Below are positions 1 to 13,030 of a DNA stretch of 64,000 bases, piece after piece. Every line of letters starts with the position of its first letter. Positions within the stretch are counted from its first letter, which is position 1. The position numbers and the translations under genes were made by a program. The stretch is from Pleodorina starrii. Lineage: Eukaryota > Chlorophyta > Chlorophyceae > Chlamydomonadales > Volvocaceae. The notes under the pieces were generated by a model. It was not told the origin of the DNA and did not search any database. It saw only the letters and a list, made by a program, of their open reading frames with translations. The stretch is taken from assembly GCA_030267565.1 (NCBI GenBank), contig BRXU01000030.1:1010001-1074000 (forward strand), read 5' to 3'.

Positions 1-132
1 GAGAGTGCGGGACGGGGGCAGGAAGCGTGCGAGGAGGAGGGGCGCCCGGGCTTGCTCGCCACGAGCCACCCGCCTCCACGCCCTCCGAAACCAAACCCAC
101 AGCCCTCCACCCTAACCCCCTCCCCTCCCCAC

Positions 133-3100
133 CTGCTCATGTGGCAGCACGTAACCCGCCAGGATGGACTGAGCCGACTCCACGGCACTGGCCAGTACGG
201 CATCCACGCGGTTGGACAGGATCTGTACGACGGCAGGGGTACGGCGACAGCAGGCAGAGGGGTTAGCCGGAAGCACAACCGGATGAGGGGAACTTGGGTG
301 TGAGATGTCTTTCGTTTTCGGTTGGTTGCTTCTTCAGCTCAGTCTCACGCTCTCACAACCCCTCTTTACGTGAAGACACGTAAAGAGGGAATAGGAAGGA
401 CAGAAAAGGTGCAAAGCAAACCCCCCCTCCAGAACCACGCACGCACACACGCATGGACGCACACATCCCCACGTTAACATACTCACACTCACGCACATGC
501 ACACACGCACACACATGCACACCCACACCTCCCCCCGCGCTCCCCCTCAACCCCCCCACCCAGCCCCCCACCCCCCACCCCCCACCCCCCCCACACACAC
601 GCCCAAAGTCACGCAACCAATCACCTGCGGCGGTCCCAGCTCGGGAAACGTTCCCGGGTATGGTTCCGGAGCCGCCACCGCCGCCCCCTCGTCCAGCTCC
701 AGGGAAGCGATCAGCTCCCCTGCCGCCAGGACCCCCCCCTCGGGCACCACCCAGCGGATGACCCCCGAGGCGGGGGACAGCAGCGGCATCACCATCTTCA
801 TAACCTGTATGTGGGTTATTTGGTTAGATAGGTTGTTGTTGTTGTTGGATGGGGCAAGGAAGTAGGGTGGACGGAAGGAAGTAGGGGACGGAACGAACGG
901 TGAAGGAAGGTGCCCGGCCCCCGGATAAGCCCTCCACCCTCCGCCCTCCAACCCACCCTATCCTGCCCCCAAGAGCAGCAGCCCTTGCCCCGCTCCCCCG
1001 CCCCCGCCCCTGCCCCTGCCCCCGCTCCCTCCCGCTTCCCCCCTCCCCCCCGCCCCCGCCCCCCGCGCCCCGCCCCCCGCGCACCTCCCTCTTGACTCTC
1101 AACAAGCCAGCCAACCAATCTTCCCAATCTTCCCAATCTGCCCTAAGACCCACCCATCCCAACCAGACCAAACCAAACCAAACCAAAGCGCGAAAAAAAG
1201 ACCCCACCACAGCCCTTCCTTTCCCCTCTTTTCCCCCCGCAAGCGCCCCGCCCCGCCCTGCCGTACCTCCATCTCGCCGTACGGCTGGTCCCTCTCCACC
1301 CGCGCCCCCGAGGGCAGCAGCCTCCGCATCAGCTTCCCGGGTGATGAGGCGGTGAGGCGGGAGGGGTCCGCCTCCGCCGCCAACAGCACCGTAAGTCCGT
1401 TGATCAGCAGCCGGGTGCCGGCCGCCTCGTCCTCATAGTGAACCACGTGGCTCTCGCCGTCCACCTGAGACGAGATGGGGGGGGGGAAGAGGAGGGGGAG
1501 GGTAAAAACGTGGAAGTGGAATGACATGCACCTCCGTTTGCAATGCAAATGGGAGATGGGTGGGACGGTGGATCGGAGGGAGGGTGAGAGGTGCGTGTAG
1601 GTTAAGAGGAAGCGAAAGTGGTAGTGGCGGGAGTAAAGGCAGGGTGCCTGACGGCCTCCCCGTCCGGATACTTTACGGTTCATTTCCCCCTCTCACATCC
1701 CTAGGGCTCTCAATGTCCTAGGGCTCTCAACCCTCCCTCCCTCCCCCCCTCCCTCCCTCTCAGATCCCTCCCCTTACCTGCAGCAGGAAGCCTCCGTCGC
1801 CCATCTTACGAAAGGCCACATCCACGGAGCTGCCGTTGAGCTGCACCGCCGCCCGACCCGACCCCCGGCGAACCAGCGTCACGGAGAACTTGAAACCCTC
1901 GATCACCTGAGGGGGGGGGGAGGGGGAGGAGGAGGGGGAGGGGGAGGAGGAGGAGGGGGAGCGGCCCGGCATTAGGGAGGAATAGGGGGAGAGGGGCGGG
2001 GGGCGAGGGGGCAGTCAAGATGTACCGGTATCCGGTAACCGCAGCAGTGTAGTGAGCGGAGCCGCGAAGAGGGGCAGTACCGAAATGGTGATTGGCTGGG
2101 TACCACTCCTTCCCTCCCCCAACCTCACCACACACACACACACACACACACATCCCGCCGCAACCACACGACCGCAGTCGCGAACAGACGCTCCCCAGAG
2201 CAGGCGCACCAACACCCCTTTGTCCCCACTTTCTTTCCTGAACGCTGTACGACACACGCACATGGACATGTTTCCTCCAACCCCCGCCCTCCAACCCCCA
2301 CAGACACGCCCTGCACCCCACCCCCAAACACCCCCGAGCCCCCACCCAAACACCCCCCACCCCCCACTCCCGCTCCGCACCATGGTGTGCTCCATGCGTG
2401 TGAGGCTGATTCCCGGGGGCGGCAGCTGCCCCTTGGCCAGATAGCCCAGATACTCGGAGGAGGCGGCGGCGACCGCAGCGGCGGACTTGACCACAGCGCC
2501 TGGGGTGGGGGGGTGGGGGGGGAGGGGAGGGGGGAGGGGGGGGGGAGTCAGGGTGATATGCTCCAATATATAACATGAGTCACTGCAAAGGCGGGGAGGT
2601 TGTATGGAGACGGCAAAACTGAAGGCGCGGGGGTTTGTTCTGTATGTGTGTGTATGTGTGACAATCGAGACCGGACACGGTGCGGCCCGAACCCGATGAC
2701 CATGCCCGGAGCGCGAAGCGATATTCCCAGAGGCGGCCTCCCACCCAATTCTCCCACCCACCCACCCACCCACCCACCCACCCACCCACCCACCCACCCA
2801 CCCACCCACCCACCCACCCACCCACCCACCCACCCACCCACCCATGCCACCCACCCACCCGCGATGACGGAGATGTGCCACGGCGGCCTGCCCGGCTTCA
2901 CCCGTGCCGCGATTCGCGAGTCCAGCCAGCCGGTGTGGATGGCATTGCCGGTGAGCTCGGGTGATGCCAGCAGGTCCAGGACGTAATCGGTGGTGGTACG
3001 GATCTCCCCCCGGACCACCACACAGTCACGCAGGGCGGCGCACATGGCTCGGAGGGCCGCCTCGCGGGTATCACCGCGGGCAAAGAGGTGCCCGAACTGT

Positions 3101-6100
3101 GAGGGAGTGTGTGGGAGTGGGGTGAGGGTGGGTGGGGGTGGGGACGGGGTGGGGTTGAGGGGTTTTTGGGTTTTTTTAGGGTTTCGGATAGGGATGTGGA
3201 GGCGCGGGCGCAACGCAGGCGAGGACGAGAAAAGCAGGGCCGGGGCCCCGGGGTGTATTTGGGGATTATATGTACCGTTTTTGCAGCGGCTGCAGAGGGC
3301 CTGACTGTCGCGTGCAGGCAGCACCGGCAAGGTCGGCGCCGAGAGCTATCGGAGTAAGGGCCCCCGGGGACTGGCAGGCAACACCCCGCTAGAATGCACC
3401 CACACACAACACTCGCCCCCCCCCCCCGCGGAGCACGCAATCAGCCAGTTCCCCCGGGCCACCCCTCCCCTTCCCCTCCTTTCCCCTCCCCTCCTTTCCC
3501 CTTCCGCTCCCCTTCCTCCACAACCCCTCCAAACCTGCGAGTCGCTGTACTGGTGTATGCCTCCGCCGCTCTTGACCGAGAAGTAGCCCCACACATCCGG
3601 AGTGGGTCGGAAGTGAAGCTCATCGATGCGGCCCGCGGTGGGCTTGAAGCCGTCGGCGGCGTCCTCGGCAGTCACACGGACCGCGACCACGTGGCCGTCG
3701 GGCGGACGCTGGGGGGAAGAGGGTGTTGGGTGTGGGGGCGGGGGATGGGGTGGGGGCGGGCAGGATTGTTGCGGGGGATGTAGGATGCGGGGGCTCGGGT
3801 GGTTGGACGTGCGTGTGGGTTTTACTTAGGTTCATCAGCGTGTGGGTGTTGAGAGGGGGTAGTTGGGCGTGTGTGTGTGTGTGTGTGTGTGTAGGTGGGG
3901 GGGCCCCAGCCCCCAGGGGGCGGGTTGGGTTGGGTTGGGTTGGGTTTGGTGTTATGGGGGCTTAGCTGGGGCTCTGTATGTGTGTGTGTGTGTGTGTGAA
4001 ACTCGTTGCGTGTGGAGACATGTGGGATGGGTATTGGGGTTCGCAAGGTCTTTAAAGAACAGGCAGACACATTGGGAGGAAGGTCGGGAGGAAGGCTGGT
4101 GGACAGGACGAAGGACGAAGGAGCTCTTCCCCCCACGTTGGCCCAACTTGGCCCAACGTATTCGAGACTGTCGCTAGTGACCGGTAGAGAAGACTGCTAA
4201 AGAAGTGGGTTGTGTCCTTTCCCGTATACTGCCGTACGCTGCAGTAGTACGCGTTAATCTGGTCATTCACCTGCGGCGTGGTCTCCAGGTCAAAGGCGTC
4301 GGTGCCCTTGGGGTCCTTGCCGTACAGCGACCGGATGTACGGGATGCGGTACAGCGGTACACCCATGCCCACCAGAAGCTGGCAGGCGGGCAGGTTGGTG
4401 CCCGTGATGCCCTCCGTCACCGGGTGCTCAACCTGGGGGGGGGCAGTGGGGAAAAACACACACACACGTGGAGACACACACACACACGCACATATACACA
4501 CATATACACACAGGTGGTTTGGGGTTTTTAGGTTTTAAGGGGTTTTGGGTTTTGGGGCCACAGGCGAGTGAATGGACTGTTTCCCCAGCGCGGGCGGCCG
4601 CCTGGTTGCCCCCCCCCCTCCCCCCCACTCCATTTCCCTCCCCTGCCCTCCTCCCCTGCCCTCCTCGCCCTCCACCCCCACCTCCCCTCCTTTCATGAAT
4701 CTATGGTTGATCCTCACCCGCCCCAGCCTTACCCCAATCCAATAACCCGCCCTCCCCCCAACCCCTAACTCCTTCCCCCACCTGCAGCCGGGGGTTCAGC
4801 TCCAGGAAGTAGTACTTTTGCTCGTCAATGCAGTACAGATACTCCACCGTGGCCGCCCCCACGTAGCCCACCAGCCGGGCCAGGGCGCGAGCGCAGCGCT
4901 CCATGTCGCGAAGCACGGCCTGCGAGACAGGACAGGACAGGACGAAACAGGACCGTTGAGGACCGTTTAAGGGGGGGTTCGGGTTTCGGGGCAAGTAAGA
5001 AATGTGATTCGGGGGGGGGACAGGGGAAATTGGGTTTTCATCAAGCGCAGAACGAGCGAGGGGCTGTGGTCCTCAAACCCGAACCGCTGCAGGCGCAAAC
5101 CGCATGCATTTACTAAACAAAAGAGCGTGCGCTATGCTGGTCCCCCCCTAGCGGCTCCTTCACTCCTCCTGCTCCTCCCTCCCCCCCACCACACACCTAA
5201 CCCCCCCCCCCCACCCACACCCCCACACCCCAGTCACACCTGCGGCGCTGCGGTGACCGGTCCCTCCTCCACAATCTTTTGGTGGCGTCGCTGCACTGAG
5301 CAGTCGCGACTCATGAGGCTGGTCACGTTGCCCTGACGGGGGGGGGGTGATTTGGGGGGGGGGGGGAATACACGGGGTCGGTCGGTCGGTCGGTCGGAAG
5401 GGAGGGGGAAGAGACGGTGGCTGCGTCCGACATGACCCTGACACAGAAGGGGCGGGGAGGGAGGAGGGCCCGGGACAAGAGCAGGGCGCCGGGAGGCACG
5501 CACACCCACACACGCACACATGCACACAGGGGAACACAGGGGAACACAGACGCCAGTACGCGAAGAAGGCCCATGAGGGCGTGAGAGCGTTCGACGGGGA
5601 CTCTCCCTGCAACCACCAACCACCCGCAACCGTCATTCAACCGCCAACCAACTTCCAACCACCCTTTTGACAACAACAACACATCAACAACCACAACAAC
5701 GCCCAACCCACTCACGTGCATGTCACACAGCAGCTGCACCTCCAGGTGCCTACTGGCGGGTGCCAGCTTCATTGCGAATATGGGCGAGCCGGGCACCTCC
5801 CCCGCCACCTGCTTAAACACGGAGCGGACCTCGTCGTCGGAGCAGACCTGCGGGCACACGAGGGAGAGCACACACATACACGCACGCACGCGGGTTAGAC
5901 ATAATACGGGGGCACACAGACACGCGCGGTGATGGGGAGGGGAGTCCCCGGCGCGGCCAAGCTCCCCTCCAACCCCCCTACCTACGCCCACCAACCCCCC
6001 CCCCTCCTTCCGCCCCCCCTCCTTCTCCCTCTGGGCCCCCTCCCCTCCCCTCCCCTCCCTTACACCCCCCCAACCCCACCCCCTCTCCTTTCCCACCCTC

Positions 6101-8898
6101 TTTCCCCCTCCCCCCTCCCCCTCCCCTTCACCCCTCCCCTCCCCTCCCCTCCCCCCTCCCCTCCCTCCACTCCTCTTACCTTCCGAATGCCCTTGCCGCC
6201 ACCTCCCCATGACGCCTTGAGCATCACCGGGTAGCCCACCTCCCTGCAGGCCCCCACCGCCGCCTCCACGTCATCCACGGGGATGCAGGCGGCCGAGTAG
6301 GTGGCGGGGGGGATGACGCCGCCCTTGCACTCCTCCACGGACACAGCCACGTGGGAACCACTCCAGGGGAGGGTGGGCACGCCGGCGGCCTGGGCGAGTA
6401 GCGTGGAGCCGATCTGAAGGGGGGGGGGGCGGGGGACGGGGTGGGGAGGAGGGGAAGTGGGAGGGTAATGTTATAGGAAGAGGACGACCGGGGAGGCGGA
6501 TGGGAGCGGGCGAGGGGAGGAGGGAGGGGCTAGGGAATGGAGGGTAAGGGAAGGGAACGGGGTAAGGGGTTGCTGGGTGGGAGGGAGAGCGACAGGGGTA
6601 AGGTTGGGGATATGCGGTCGTACTCGGGCCGGGGCAGGCTGCCGGGTGGATGGCTGCCGCCTGTTTCGTCTTCGTCTGTCGGGCGGATGGCCTGATACCA
6701 GTGAACCAGTCCCAAGTTCCACTCCCGGTTCCAGTTCCGGTTCCAGGATCCAGATCCATTCCCAGTCTCGGGTCCCGGGTCCCGATTCAAGATTCAAGAT
6801 CCAGATTCCAGATCCAGTCACGGTTGCCGTACCTTATCGCCCAGCGCCGCCATGGGTCCCGCGGGGGGGCCCAGGAAGCGGATGCCGTGGGCGGCCAGGG
6901 CGGAGGGCAGCTCGGGGTTCTCGGAGGCGTGACCCCTGGGGGAGTGGAGGGGGAGGAGTGTGGGGGGGGGGGATGGGGGCGGGGGGCGGAGGTTGTTTTG
7001 CATACGAGGCAGGGGAGACTGGGGCGAGATAGGGGGGATGGTACGAAAGACGAATTGCAAGGAAAAGGAAAGGGGAGGGGGCGACAGGCTCGACGAGGCA
7101 GGGCGCAGGTTTCTGTAGGAAAGTGCGGCAGAGAGAGGAAACGAGCCAACGCGTCGCGAGACACGAGGGCAGGGGGAACCCGCTGCAAAGACCCCGAGGG
7201 GAGGCGAGACGAGGCGGCCTCTGCCTGGTGCCAGTCAAACAACCCCGGCCCCGCCCCAGCCTCCGCCTCGCCCCCCCCCCCCGCCTCCGCGCCCTTGCAC
7301 CCACCATCCCGGCCACACCGCGTCCACCCCCGCCCTCAGCGCTATCTGCACAATGAGCTCCACATTGGCGTAGTTGTTGTTGTTGGTGCCGCCGGGGACC
7401 TGAACAGAACACATACACATACATGCACATACACACATGTGTTTGGGAGGGGGTGGGGGTGTTTGGGGTGGGGGTGTTTGGGGTGGGTGGAGGGGAGGGG
7501 GGGCGGGGGGAGGGCACCGGAGGGAGAGGGGAGCGGCGTGGTGCGGTGCGGTGCGGTGCGGCGGGGTGGGGTGGGCTTAAGCAGAGTGGGATGGATTCGG
7601 AGTGAGCGCAGAGTGCAACGGAATGTGACCACCACGAGGGTGTGCAGCCCTCACGCCAATTCCCTCCCCACCACGACCTGCTTACTCAATTTTACCACAC
7701 CTCACCAAACCCACCACCACCACCACCACCACACAACCACCACACCGCCTGCACCCGCGCCTCCGCTGCGGTATCGCTTTCCTTACCCCATCACCCCCCT
7801 CCACTCCACTCCACCCCTTTCTCTCCTTCTCCTCACCTCCACGAATCTTTGCTCTCCCTCCCCTCATCTCCACGAATCTTTGCTCTCCCTCCCCTCATCT
7901 CCACGAATCTTTGCTCTCCCTCCCCTCACCTCCACGAATCTTTACTAAAGCTTTACCACGACTCTTCCTCACCTCCACGAACTGGTCCGCCATGGCGATG
8001 TGTTCCGCATTCACCCGCATGTCGTCCGGAGTGGCCAGTGCCACCAGGCTCACCGCCCTCGCAGCCCCCAGCGCCTGACTGGCCCAGGACCGCACACTGC
8101 GCATGAACTTGACGGCAGCCAGGCCGTTGTTGGCCACCAACACACTGTTTTGGTGGGAGCAGGCAGGCAGGGGGGCAGGCAGGCAGGCAGGGGGGACGGG
8201 GTCAAGCGGGCTGACAGAATGACAAGTCGGGACTACCACAGCACAGCAGCACCCGGCGGTGAGGTTCTCAATGTGGCAGAAGGCCCACAAATGAGTTAGA
8301 GGACGACAAAGACGACGACGGGGTCCGGTTCCGGAGCGCAACCAAACGGGAGGAGCAGCTGAAAAAGACGGGCAGTGCCGACGGGGTCGCTCAAGACTCA
8401 GTGAGACGGGCACGACGGTGGGGGCTTTGGGCGAGGGACACACAGTCAACAGCAGCTTCGGAGCCCATCCCGCGTCCGTGCCTGCTGCAATGCACTTTCT
8501 TCGGTGTCAACTACCCCCATGAGCCCTCCACCCTCATGTCCTTCACACAGCACGATTACCCCCACTGCAATACACGACAGGCCAGGACCCAGGAGGCACG
8601 CTGTCTCCACCCTTTCCAAATTCCGACGGACTGGAGCCCACCAAAACAACCTTCATCCTTACGTAACTCCCTACGTTTACTCAAAGCTGAAAATACTTCC
8701 CGCAAAACGCCCGAGGTCGAGTCACACCTGTAGATGGGCCGGTCTCCTCCCAGCTCCGCCACATACTCTTCCAGCTGCTTGGACAGGGAGGGGATGCGGC
8801 GGGGGGCGCCGGCGCCGCGGCCCCGCGCCGCCACAGCGCCGGAGGACTGGGAGGAGAGGGAGGCGAGGGAGGACAGCGCGCCCGAGGCGCCCAGGGAG
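133..8898 (-). CDS. ACC1: Homomeric acetyl-CoA carboxylase, biotin carboxylase and biotin carrier part (partial at both ends)
   Basis: Large multidomain enzyme that carboxylates acetyl-CoA to malonyl-CoA. Sixteen exons join in phase, read right to left: 8898-8728, 8144-7973, 7399-7305, 6935-6833, 6413-6180, 5847-5716, 5332-5240, 4919-4782, 4432-4271, 3708-3535, 3096-2859, 2499-2381, 1906-1778, 1464-1267, 804-625, 222-133 (about 809 codons). Visible landmarks in order are [18 protein letters not shown] then [15 protein letters not shown], the glycine-rich ATP loop [35 protein letters not shown] then [13 protein letters not shown] and [20 protein letters not shown], and the biotinyl motif E-VMKM (Lys codon 796-798), which is split by an intron. 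The collinear match to plant homomeric ACCase is strong. The central region and carboxyltransferase lie off the left edge. The first exon seen begins with a phase-1 acceptor, so the start codon is upstream and targeting (cytosol or plastid) cannot be judged. Some introns hold tandem repeats at their 5' splice sites. Confidence 0.94.
2753..2860 (-). repeat. (GGGT)n tetranucleotide tract forming an ACCase 5' splice site
   Basis: About 25 copies of CCCA on the plus strand, interrupted once near 2845. On the coding (minus) strand the exon 3096-2859 ends ATC GCG G and the intron begins GTGGGTGGGT inside the tract, so the authentic donor (2858-2857) is one of many near-identical GGTGGGT sites. Reading through the tract gives the [10 protein letters not shown] peptide ladders seen in all frames, which are not genes. 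Confidence 0.85.
7832..7945 (-). repeat. Four tandem copies (about 31-bp spacing) of an ACCase exon end plus 5' splice site
   Basis: The real exon 8144-7973 ends TTCGTGGAG followed by GTGAGG. Immediately downstream in the intron the string ATTCGTGGAG recurs four times at about 31-bp spacing. The nearest and farthest copies are followed by GTGAGG (intact decoy donors), the two middle ones by ATGAGG (donor destroyed). Spacers are pyrimidine-rich on the plus strand (tttgctctccctcccctc). Confidence 0.85.
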
Positions 8899-10340
8899 CT
8901 GCGGAGAAGGGGAGGGAGGCGGGTAGGGGCGAGGGGGAGGGAGGCGGATGGGGCGGGTAGGGTGGGTGGTGTTTCTTCTGAAGGGAAGAATGAGATGCAG
9001 AACGAGCAGTAGGGGAGCGGCGGTGCCGCTGCTCAGCGGAAGCTCCGGAGGCTTCGGAGGCGGAAGGCGTGGAGTGAAGGCGAAAGGCCACCTCGTCCAG
9101 AATACGGTAGTATACCAGACTGCTGCTGCTGTTACTGCTGCTGCTGCTTCTGTCGCTGGCCGTTATTGCTGCTGCCGCTGGCAGTTGTTGCTGTTGCTGA
9201 GAGTTCAGGCGCCAGGGGGGTGCGCGGCTGAGAGTCCACGGACCCCCCGCCCCCCCAGGAGACCGTCGTGCTCGGGCAGCCCCGCGTGCGGAACACCGGC
9301 GCCGACGCCGACAACGCGGGAGGGGGAGGAGGCGGGGGAGGAGGCGGGCTGTCGGCTTATCCACGTATGGGCGGCCGGAGACCGACGCACCGACGCATCA
9401 ACCGACCGACGCACCTCCACCACCCGGTGTTATGTCCGATGCTGCCATTGGACGGCACCACCGCCCGCTGTCCCGCCCCGAAACCAGGTATCCGCGCCGG
9501 ACCCGCATCCCGCTCCGGAGCCACAGCCGGAATCGCTGCCACGTCAGCAGCTGCACCCTGGCCTGGCTGCGGCTGCGGCTGCGGCTCCGGCTGGCCCCCG
9601 CCTGACCCCGTCGCTCCATCCCCAGCCGAGTCGGCGCCGCCGCTGCCCCCGCCGGTGCATGGACGGAAGCGACCGCGGCGCCGCCCGTTCGGGGGGCGCT
9701 CGCCCATTCGGACTGGCGCCACGGCGAGCCGAGGCGAGGACCTCGCCGGTGCCGGGGCCCGCGTAAAGCATTCGGGCGGCGCGGAGCCGTTGGTCTGCGG
9801 CTGTGGCCGGGACCAGGCCGACGCCCTCGCCGCGGCGGGCGTGATGCCACGGGTCAGGCCGGTAGCGGCCGGCGCCGCGGCTGCCGCCGCGGCGGAGGCA
9901 GGCGGTGGGTGGGGGCTGGAAGCCGAGTGGCCGTGGCAACGCGCGACCGCAGCCGTAGCTGTACCCGGCGGGGGCGTGCGGTCCTGGGGGCCCCTGGGGC
10001 TTCCCTGCTGCCAGTGCCTGGGCAGGTGCCACAGCCAGGCCAGCATGGGTCTCCCTCCCGGCGGCGCAATGGGAGGCGGTGCTGGGGTGTCAGGAGGGGG
10101 GCAGTGGCTGCTGCTGCTGCTGCTGCTGCAATGGCGGCTGCTGCTGCTGGCGAATGGCGGTGAGAAGGCGTGAGTGATGATGGCTGGGGGGGGAGGAGGG
10201 CTGGCTGTGACTGACGGACTGGCTGACTGAGGCGGTTGTATTAACAATGAGGCACTGCGGACGTTGTTGACCAAGCTGAGTGCTAGGTGGGGGAGGGCTG
10301 CGGGGGGCCTGGGTCGGGTGGCTGAACCGTAACGCACGCA
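8899..10340 (-). other. Unresolved 5' region of the ACCase gene, GC-rich with (CTG)n tracts
   Basis: Sequence directly upstream of the first clear ACCase exon. Long open frames exist on both strands (for example minus 10337-9357, rich in Gly/Ala/Pro/Gln, and plus 9268-10173). This is what very GC-rich DNA gives by chance, although an N-terminal extension or transit-peptide exon could be among them. An ATG in good local context lies at 9448-9446 on the minus strand (CCAATGGCA), but I could not join it in phase to the exon at 8898. CTG/CAG tracts occur at about 9120-9200 and 10105-10150. A reverse copy of the dispersed CGGCCTATACGTGG repeat is at 9354-9380. Confidence 0.4.
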
Positions 10341-13030
10341 CGAGGCCGGACGCAGCGAATGAAGCGCCGCTTCCGAGACCCGCTTCCGAAACGGCGGCTG
10401 GGTGGGCGCAGGCCCACAGCCCGAAGCGTGTGACTGGAATGGACTGGTCCTGGAGGTGAGCTGTAGTGAGCTGTGCGGATGTGAGTCGGCGATTGAATGT
10501 AGTGTCGTTGGATGTATTGCTGTACTGAGCTATACGGGAGCTCTGTTACAAGGCTCCCCCCGAGACGAAACGCCCGGCTGATCTGCACTGCAACCCGTGC
10601 TGATCCGCCGTTGGACGGAAAGGCTAGCTGCGGCTCATCAGTCGCGCAGCAGCTAATTGGCAATGCGGGTCAGGCGGCAATGCGGTTTATTACGGGCGTG
10701 GGCTGCTGCAAGGGAGCGCTAAGGAGGGTCATGTAGCAGGCGTCGCCGGTGGCGCGGGCGACGGAGGGTATCGGCGTATACGTGTTCACTAAGCGCTTGG
10801 AACAAGCACAAGTAAAGACCGAGCGATTGGGGATGAAGGGCGATTGGGATGATCGGAACGCGGAGATTGCGATGCGGGTTCAGGCGTTACGTCGTGGGAC
10901 GGAGGCTACAGTTCGAGTACGACCCGAGGTGGGAGCTCGCGGCTCGGGGCCGGCCCATGGGACAGTTCATGGCCTTGCGCATGTGCCGGGTAGTGTTTCA
11001 CCGGTTGACCCGGTCGGCATCAAAGCTATTTACGCGTGTTTTCGCTGCGCATGTGAAGGTCCCAGGAGCCGCGGCACTCACCCTTCACCATGGGAGGCCG
11101 CTGCTGGCTGTGCTCCACCGCCGTTCCGCCCGTTGGGGAGCTGGTGGCCCGTGCCGCCCTCCTCGGCCCGAGCGTCCGCGGTCATCGGCTATTTTGCTGT
11201 TCACGAATTGCTAGTTTCGAATTGCTTGAGAGCAGATACACCCTGCCAGGCGGTGGTGCGCCGAGCTGACGGCCAGCTGTCGCAACCTTGTCTTAAGAGA
11301 TGCCTTGTTGAGTGCGTCGATCGGTTCCCGCACCGATTGCCACCTCAAGTAGTGCAAAGTGTATGTGGTTCACAGTTGCAGTGTCTGAGACTCGACGGTT
11401 CGATGGGAAAAATTGGCGAGTAAAGCGCGGGACGTTGGAGTCTTGGACGAATCGATTTGTGGCGCCCGGTCCCGGATGGTTAAGCTCCAATCCCACCTAT
11501 TATTCGCATGTCAGAAGGGACACGTCAATCGGCAGCAGCAGCGGCTGCCCCCGCGCCCGTACGAAACGATGACTGAGCCTTTTTTTTCAAGGTTGCAGAA
11601 CCATACTATAAGGTTACGAAAAGCTATCAGTCAACGCAAAGAATATTGTTTGTATGTGGTGCGTATCCATTTCTGCCGTGTCTTGCAGCGAAATGGATAA
11701 GTGCACAAAAGGAGCTTTGCCTATTGGCGCAAAGCTCAATTGCAGCGCAGATTGATATACTTGAGCATGTCTTGCCTGTCATAATTGACAAAACAAAGAT
11801 TGCCCTACCCATCGGAACTTAGTTCATGCTTTGCCGGGTTGGGCCGAAATGGTGCAAGGCAGAGGGCGCGACCCATTTGCGTACGCCTTGCACGACATTA
11901 TATCTGAAAAATGTCCTTGTAGGACCTTTATACTGCGTGGACTGCACAAGCCGTCGGCCGGCCCGCGGGACGCACCTGGCCCTTCCGGGACCCTTCCGGA
12001 GCGACGCTCGCGTCAGCGCGGTCGGCCGGGACATGAAGTACAGCACCCCCGCGCGCAACGTTGAGGCGCGATGTTCGCTTCGAACTCACACAAACGCAAA
12101 ACGGCTCTTTGACCATATACGCACAGCACAGACTTCTCACCACGCAATAGCACACCGGCCTTCAGGCCTAACCAGGCATAAACCTGCGGCCCCATGCCAG
12201 CACAGATTGAGCCGCTGCGGATCGAAGCGGTTGGGCCTCTCTCTCGTCCCTACCCTCTCGCTTGCGCCAAGTGACAAGAGCCGTCCGATACCTCTAAGCC
12301 TTTCGCCTTTATATGCGGACTGCATCGCAGCTGGGACGCAGGCGAGCGTCACGCAGCAGGTCCACCTTGAATCCGCCGCCGGACTTTTCAGACCACGACC
12401 GCACAAAAAGGATTCCCGCACAGTATCTTGACATCTGAATAGCTTTCCAGCAGACCCACATCCAGCAGACCCACATCACAGGTAAGCTGCTGAGGGCCTC
12501 CAGCGCGAGCATGGATTAGATGACCGGCCTTTTGCCGTGTAGGCACCTGCCGCGGGGGCAATAAAAAACGAGACCATAGGCAGAGGGACGTAGGCGATCC
12601 AGAACTCAGCAACTATTATCAGGCATACCTGCTACCTTTTCAACACCAGAAGAGCTGTGATCTCGGGCGCAGAACAGGCGCCTGCGCTGCTGCTGTGTGT
12701 GTCATGCCCGCATCGTTGCAACGCCCTCACGGTGTCCGCTGTTGCGCTTCTATTTGGTCTTCAAACTGCATGGGCTCTGTGAAGCGACAGTTAGCGGACA
12801 TGCACTGCGCGCCGGATTCGGTAGTTACAAAAAAATGGTTTGGTTGGTTTCGGGCACCCGTCCCTCTTGCCCCTCTTGCATACAGGAAGATAAGCAACAG
12901 TTAGCAATTCACCCAGCAAGCGCAGCGCTCGCGAAGCGCAGCCAGCGCCTTGCGCGTGTGTTCAGCGGACAGACACGGGCATCGCGAGCCGAAGCGTCGT
13001 CGTCGTCGTCGCCGCAGGGCGCACAGAGCC
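10341..13030. other. Apparently non-genic interval
   Basis: Lower GC than the flanks, with only short unrelated frames in all six readings. No family, splice-consistent exon series, RNA gene or clear repeat was recognised. It should contain the promoter and 5' UTR of the plus-strand gene starting at 13031 and possibly those of the ACCase gene on the other strand, so the two may be divergently transcribed. I see no motif that fixes either promoter. Confidence 0.4.

Noticed and set aside
2015..3330. Frames with [10 protein letters not shown] or THPPTHPP repeats as silk- or wall-like proteins
   Set aside because: They are translations of an intronic tetranucleotide repeat in the ACCase gene.
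9268..10173. 302-codon plus-strand ORF upstream of the ACCase
   Set aside because: The opposite strand is open over the same stretch and neither translation matches a family; no splice or start context favours it.
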